DNA from: an uncultured Aquincola sp.
GTDB taxonomy: Bacteria; Pseudomonadota; Gammaproteobacteria; Burkholderiales; Burkholderiaceae
NCBI GenBank assembly: GCA_937883885.1
Contig: CAKZXL010000558.1
Coordinates: 1 to 8,608 of the forward strand
Reading direction: 5' to 3'
Length of the DNA: 8,608 nucleotides
This document shows positions 5,418-8,608 of this stretch, in pieces (position 1 is the stretch's first letter; each line of letters begins with the position of its first letter). The position numbers were made by a program, and so were the translations under genes. Under the pieces are notes generated by a model. That model saw only the letters and a program-made list of their open reading frames with translations. It was not told the DNA's origin and searched no databases.

Positions 5418-6332
5418 ATGGACCGCATCACCGGGATTCAGCTGTACCTGCGCGTGGTGGAGACGGGCAGCTTCAGCAAGGCGGCCGCCGACCTGGGCGT
5501 GACCCAGCCCACCGCCACCAAGCATGTGGCGGCGCTGGAGGCCCAACTGGGTGCACGGCTGCTCCATCGCAGCACACGTGGCGTGACGCCCACCGAAGTG
5601 GGGCAGCTGTACTACGACAAGTGCAAGCGCATCGCGCTGGAGCTGGAAGAAGCCGGCAACCTGGCCACGCTGCTGCAAAGCGGCGTGGGCGGCATGCTGC
5701 GCGTGAGCTGTTCGGTGGCCTTCGGCCGCCGGGTGCTGGTGCCGCTGACGCTGCGCTTCATGCGGCAGCACCCCGGCATCACGCTGGACCTGAGCTTCGA
5801 CGACCGATACGTCAACCTGGTGGAGCAAGGCATCGACGTGGCGGTGCGCATGGGCCGGCTGGCCGACAGCACGCTGGGCGCGCGCTACCTGGGCGTGAAC
5901 CCCTGGGCGCTGGTGGCGGCGCCGCCGCTGATCGAGCGCCGCGGCGCCCCCACTGAGCCGCAGGCCCTGGCCGCCGAAGACTGCCTGGTCTACAGCAGTG
6001 TGATGGGCGACGACCGCTGGCAGTTCCGCGCGCCCGACGGCAGCACGCAGGTGGTGCCGGTCAAGGGCCCGCTGCGCAGCAACAACCTGTCGGCGGTGCT
6101 GGCCGCCTGCCGCGCCGGGCTGGGCTTTGCCGCCCTGCCCTGGTACGTGGCCGGCCCTTCGGTGCAGGCGGGTGAGCTGCAGGGGCTGCTGCCCGCCTAC
6201 GAACTGCCTTCGCAGGAGATGCATGCGGTGTTTCCGTCACCGCGGCTGGTGCCGGCCAAGGTGCGCAGCTTCATCGACTTCCTGCAGCAGCAGTTCACCG
6301 CCGAGCGCTGGTGGGAGCTCGGCGGGCGCTGA
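5418..6332 (+). CDS. LysR-family transcriptional regulator (CrgA-like)
   Basis: 304-residue LysR-type regulator of standard length. The N-terminal winged helix covers about residues 1-60, with the helix-turn-helix TGSFSKAAADLGVTQPTATK (16-35) and the LysR signature continuing through LGARLLHRSTRGVTPTEVG (44-62). A linker helix (about 63-90) leads into a two-lobed periplasmic-binding-type sensor domain (about 91-295). DDRYVNLVEQGIDVAVRMG (128-146) is typical of the CrgA-like subgroup. Cys98 lies at the start of the sensor domain. The ATG at 5418 begins the normal MDRITGIQLYLRVV N-terminus and has no Shine-Dalgarno sequence. The gene is divergent from the PEP-CTERM gene, the usual position of a LysR target. 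Its stop TGA abuts the esterase stop, forming TGATCA, so transcripts of the two genes must overlap. Ligand and target are unknown. Confidence 0.92.
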   Translation: MDRITGIQLYLRVVETGSFSKAAADLGVTQPTATKHVAALEAQLGARLLHRSTRGVTPTEVGQLYYDKCKRIALELEEAGNLATLLQSGVGGMLRVSCSVAFGRRVLVPLTLRFMRQHPGITLDLSFDDRYVNLVEQGIDVAVRMGRLADSTLGARYLGVNPWALVAAPPLIERRGAPTEPQALAAEDCLVYSSVMGDDRWQFRAPDGSTQVVPVKGPLRSNNLSAVLAACRAGLGFAALPWYVAGPSVQAGELQGLLPAYELPSQEMHAVFPSPRLVPAKVRSFIDFLQQQFTAERWWELGGR

Positions 6333-8012
6333 TCAACGGCAGGTGAAGCTGCTGGCGCTGTCGATCGGGCCAGCGCCGTCGTAGTGGGCCTGCTGGGGGT
6401 ACGGGCACAGCGGCCGGGTGCGGCCGGGCCACGGCGTGGCGGGCCCGGCGCTGGCCACAATGCGGTCGGGCGCCTCGCCCTTTTCCACCCAGGCCACCAG
6501 CGGCGTCAGCGCGTCGTACAGGTCGGTGGAAGGCCCGCCCGAGTTGCTGCAGTGGTTCATGCCCGGCACCAGGTACAGCCGCGCGAACTTGCGCGTGGCC
6601 TCGGCCCCGCCCTGCGCGGCCTGCAGCCGCTGGTAGTAGTCGATGCTGTCGTTGGCAGAGAAGATCGCGTCGCTGACGCCATGCACGATCAACATCTTCC
6701 CGCCACGGTTGCGAAAGGCCGCCACGTCGGTGGAGGTGGTGTTGTAGATCGCCGCATAGGCGTCCATGCGCGCCGGGTCGGTGTCGAAGTTGAAGGCCAT
6801 GTAGTCGAAGTTGGGCGCGGGCGGGGTGAAGAATTCCAGCCGCATCGCGTCCGCCGCGATCAAGGTGGCATTGCGCGCATTGGGCGTGGTGGTGGTGCTG
6901 GTGCCCAGCTTCCAGTTGCGCCAGTCGGCCCCGGCGATGCCGGCGTCCCACGGCCAGCTGGCATACAGCGACTGGCCGGCGCTGTTCTTCGGGCCGCCGA
7001 AGTCCTTCTTCAGCGCCGTCACCTGCGCGGCGGTCAGGCAGCTGTCGGTCTTGGCGCCGGTGCATTGCAGCACCGCGGGGTCGAAGCTGCAGGCCGCCGG
7101 ATTGGCGTGGATGATGCCGTCGGCCGCGCCGTCCAGCGAGTCGCAACGCTGCAGCACCGCGTTGGACACCAGCTTCAGGTCGGCGTCCGACAAGGCCTGG
7201 CTGAGCACCGGCGACACCGCGCCGTAGCTGATGAGCCCCCACACCGAGGCCATGCTCGCCTCCCGCGCCACCTTGATGGCGGGCGCATTGGCGGCGATGC
7301 CGTCGAAGTAGTCGGGGAAGCGCTGCGGAAACAGCATGGCCTGCCGGCCGCCACCCGAGCAGCCCACGAAGTACGAACGGTCGGGCTTGCGGCCATAGGC
7401 GGTGTTGATCAGCGACTTGGCCGTGACCGTCACCACGTCGTAGGCGTTGTAGGCATGGTCGATGCGCGCCTGCGGATCGAGGCCGAAGCTGGCGCTGGTG
7501 CCCTGGTGGCCGCCGTCGGTGCTGACCACCGCAAAGCCCTGGGCCAGTGCGCCGGTCTTGAGCCCTGCCAGCGAGCCGCCGCCGGCCAGGGAGCCCAGCG
7601 CATCGCGCACCACACCATCGTTGCCGCCACCGCCCTGGAACATGAAGCGGCCGTTCCACGCCGCCGGCAGCCGCAGCTGAAAGCCGATGTAGTACGCCTG
7701 CCCATCGGCGCCGGTGCGCTGGTTCATGCGGCCATCGAGCACGCAGTGCGCGGGCTGCGGATTGCCGCCCACCACGGTGCCGGCGGCCACCGCGGTGGCG
7801 GTGAGCGTCATGCCCGCGGGGGCGCGGGCGGGCAGCGCGGCGCAGTCCACCGCCAGTGCGGTTTCGGCCGGCGGAGCGGCGGGCGTGGGCGTGTCGTCGT
7901 CGCCGCTGCCATTGCAGGCGCTGGCCAGCAGGGCCAGGCCGCAGGCGGCCGCCACGGTGGCGGGTGTGCGCAGGCTGCGGGCGCGGGCCGGCGCCATGGG
8001 TGCACGGTGCAT
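6333..8012 (-). CDS. Tannase/feruloyl esterase-family (MHETase-like) secreted lipoprotein esterase
   Basis: 559-residue alpha/beta hydrolase. The start ATG at 8012 has GGAG (8023-8020) seven bases upstream; the frame stays open to 8282 but without signal-peptide features. The Arg-rich start, hydrophobic stretch (19-32) and LLASAC with Cys33, followed by a Gly/Asp/Pro linker, suggest a lipoprotein; AxA cleavage before Cys33 is an alternative. Catalytic elements are GCSGGG with Ser219, Asp448 in HGVSD and His487 in GMNHC. Cys218 and Cys488 flank the Ser and His, the CS-D-HC arrangement of this family. A calcium loop DSLDGAADGI (291-300) lies in the lid domain. The ten cysteines after Cys33 pair as expected for the family: 57-90, 218-488, 290-308, 317-325 and 536-558. 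It should cleave phenolic or aromatic-acid esters (gallate, ferulate or MHET-type) outside the cytoplasm. The exact substrate is not predictable; Gly220 stands where MHETase has Glu226. Confidence 0.88.
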   Translation of the reverse strand: MHRAPMAPARARSLRTPATVAAACGLALLASACNGSGDDDTPTPAAPPAETALAVDCAALPARAPAGMTLTATAVAAGTVVGGNPQPAHCVLDGRMNQRTGADGQAYYIGFQLRLPAAWNGRFMFQGGGGNDGVVRDALGSLAGGGSLAGLKTGALAQGFAVVSTDGGHQGTSASFGLDPQARIDHAYNAYDVVTVTAKSLINTAYGRKPDRSYFVGCSGGGRQAMLFPQRFPDYFDGIAANAPAIKVAREASMASVWGLISYGAVSPVLSQALSDADLKLVSNAVLQRCDSLDGAADGIIHANPAACSFDPAVLQCTGAKTDSCLTAAQVTALKKDFGGPKNSAGQSLYASWPWDAGIAGADWRNWKLGTSTTTTPNARNATLIAADAMRLEFFTPPAPNFDYMAFNFDTDPARMDAYAAIYNTTSTDVAAFRNRGGKMLIVHGVSDAIFSANDSIDYYQRLQAAQGGAEATRKFARLYLVPGMNHCSNSGGPSTDLYDALTPLVAWVEKGEAPDRIVASAGPATPWPGRTRPLCPYPQQAHYDGAGPIDSASSFTCR

Positions 8013-8032
8013 GTCTTGTCTCCAGGTGTTGT

Positions 8033-8090
8033 GGCCGCAGTGTGGAAGCGGCCCTCCGCAGGCGCTGTCCGCCGCGATGGGGACAGCGCC
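8033..8090. terminator. Two inverted repeats between the chemotaxis gene and the esterase gene
   Basis: GGCGCTGTCC (8061-8070) pairs perfectly with GGACAGCGCC (8081-8090) over a 10-base loop, 22 bases after the stop of the chemotaxis receptor gene on the minus strand. A second repeat, GGCCGC (8033-8038) with GCGGCC (8048-8053), follows and ends 20 bases before the esterase ATG. The first is a plausible terminator for the receptor gene, without a T-run. The second could be part of the esterase leader. No convincing esterase promoter was seen in this gap. Confidence 0.5.
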
Positions 8091-8112
8091 GCATGCACGG
8101 CGGGTGGCGCGG

Positions 8113-8608
8113 TCAGGCCTGCAGCGTGAAGCGGCCCACCACGGCGTTGAGCTGCGAAGCCGCCTGCCGCAGGCTTTCGGCCGCGGCGGCGCCCTGCTCC
8201 ACCAGCGCGGCGTTCTGCTGCGTGACCGCATCGAGCTGGCCGACGGCGCCGCCCACCTGCGTGATGCCGTTGCTTTGCGCACGGGTGGCGGCGGAGATCT
8301 CGCCGATCAACTGGCTCACGCGGTGCGCCTGGTCGACGATGCTGCGCATGCTGGTGCCCGCATCGCCCACCAGCCGGGTGCCGGCTTCCACACGCTCGAC
8401 CGAAGCGCCGATCAGGCTTTTGATCTCCTTGGCCGCATCGGCACTGCGCTGGGCCAGGCTGCGCACCTCGCCGGCCACCACCGCAAAGCCGCGGCCTTGC
8501 TCACCGGCGCGGGCGGCTTCCACGGCGGCATTGAGCGCCAGGATGTTGGTCTGGAAGGCGATGCCGTCGATCACGCCGATGATGTCGGCGATGCGCGCCG
8601 CGCTGGCA
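8113..8608 (-). CDS. Methyl-accepting chemotaxis protein, C-terminal part (5' end beyond the window)
   Basis: The frame is open from the stop at 8113 to the window edge. The GTG at 8574-8572 is an internal Val, because the preceding codons read [11 protein letters not shown], the normal sequence before it in these proteins. The visible ~165 residues hold the conserved cytoplasmic hairpin tip, including [20 protein letters not shown] and [20 protein letters not shown], which binds CheA and CheW, then the descending coiled coil ([11 protein letters not shown] onward). It ends in a short VVGRFTLQA tail with no CheR-tethering pentapeptide visible. The sensor domain and membrane helices lie outside, so the stimulus cannot be guessed. 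The gene is upstream of and parallel to the esterase gene, separated by 100 bases with likely terminator hairpins. Confidence 0.93.
   Translation of the reverse strand, partial: ASAARIADIIGVIDGIAFQTNILALNAAVEAARAGEQGRGFAVVAGEVRSLAQRSADAAKEIKSLIGASVERVEAGTRLVGDAGTSMRSIVDQAHRVSQLIGEISAATRAQSNGITQVGGAVGQLDAVTQQNAALVEQGAAAAESLRQAASQLNAVVGRFTLQA

Noticed and set aside
6384..8129. Long plus-strand open frame opposite the esterase gene
   Set aside because: Gly/Arg/Ala/His-rich shadow of a gene whose triad, calcium loop and disulfides are all in the minus-strand frame.
8013..8282. 90-residue N-terminal extension of the esterase
   Set aside because: It overlaps the end of the chemotaxis gene, is Arg/Trp-rich and has no signal-peptide character. 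The ATG at 8012 has a ribosome site and leads straight into a lipoprotein signal.
8572..8574. GTG as the start of a short chemotaxis-like protein
   Set aside because: Upstream in-frame codons encode the expected receptor sequence up to the window edge, so this is an internal valine of a truncated gene.
1..8608. CRISPR array, tRNA, rRNA, insertion sequence or phage genes
   Set aside because: No regularly spaced repeats, tRNA-like folds, transposase motifs or terminal inverted repeats were seen; repeats found are local hairpins only.

Overview
The window is very GC-rich, densely coded DNA of a Gram-negative bacterium. Gene types point to a betaproteobacterium of the order Burkholderiales (Rubrivivax/Ideonella/Leptothrix-like): a PEP-CTERM surface protein, a CrgA-type LysR regulator, a tannase/MHETase-family lipoprotein, a WXXGXW lipoprotein and a DctB/DctA dicarboxylate system. 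This placement is inferred from gene content and base composition, not from a marker gene.

Left part (1-4557), C4-dicarboxylate uptake. A DctB-type sensor kinase (7-1788, minus) ends in an ATG-overlap with the first codons of a probable response regulator that lies outside the window. A small WXXGXW lipoprotein (1970-2260, plus) is wedged between it and a two-gene minus-strand unit: dctA-like symporter (3064-4395), then a GntR/FCD regulator (2345-3052), 11 bases apart. Upstream of dctA are a good sigma-54 promoter candidate (4468-4483) and, where transcription should start, a palindrome resembling FCD-regulator operators (4444-4457). The model is activation by DctB with its response regulator, plus feedback repression by the co-transcribed GntR protein.

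Middle part (4558-6332). A PEP-CTERM exported protein (minus) and a LysR regulator (plus) are divergent across about 100 bases. The LysR gene has no Shine-Dalgarno sequence and may be leaderless.

Right part (6333-8608). A tannase/feruloyl esterase-family lipoprotein (minus) keeps the catalytic triad, the calcium loop and ten cysteines matching the five disulfides of MHETase-like enzymes. Its stop codon abuts that of the LysR gene with no base between. The 3' end of a methyl-accepting chemotaxis protein gene (minus) runs off the right edge. Inverted repeats that could be terminators lie at 2272-2333, 4509-4533 and 8033-8090.

I see no rRNA, tRNA, CRISPR array, insertion sequence or prophage gene, and no clearly new multi-gene system. 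The most rewarding points are the layered control region of dctA, the non-standard binding-site residues of the symporter, and the MHETase-like esterase. All non-coding stretches are under 300 bases.
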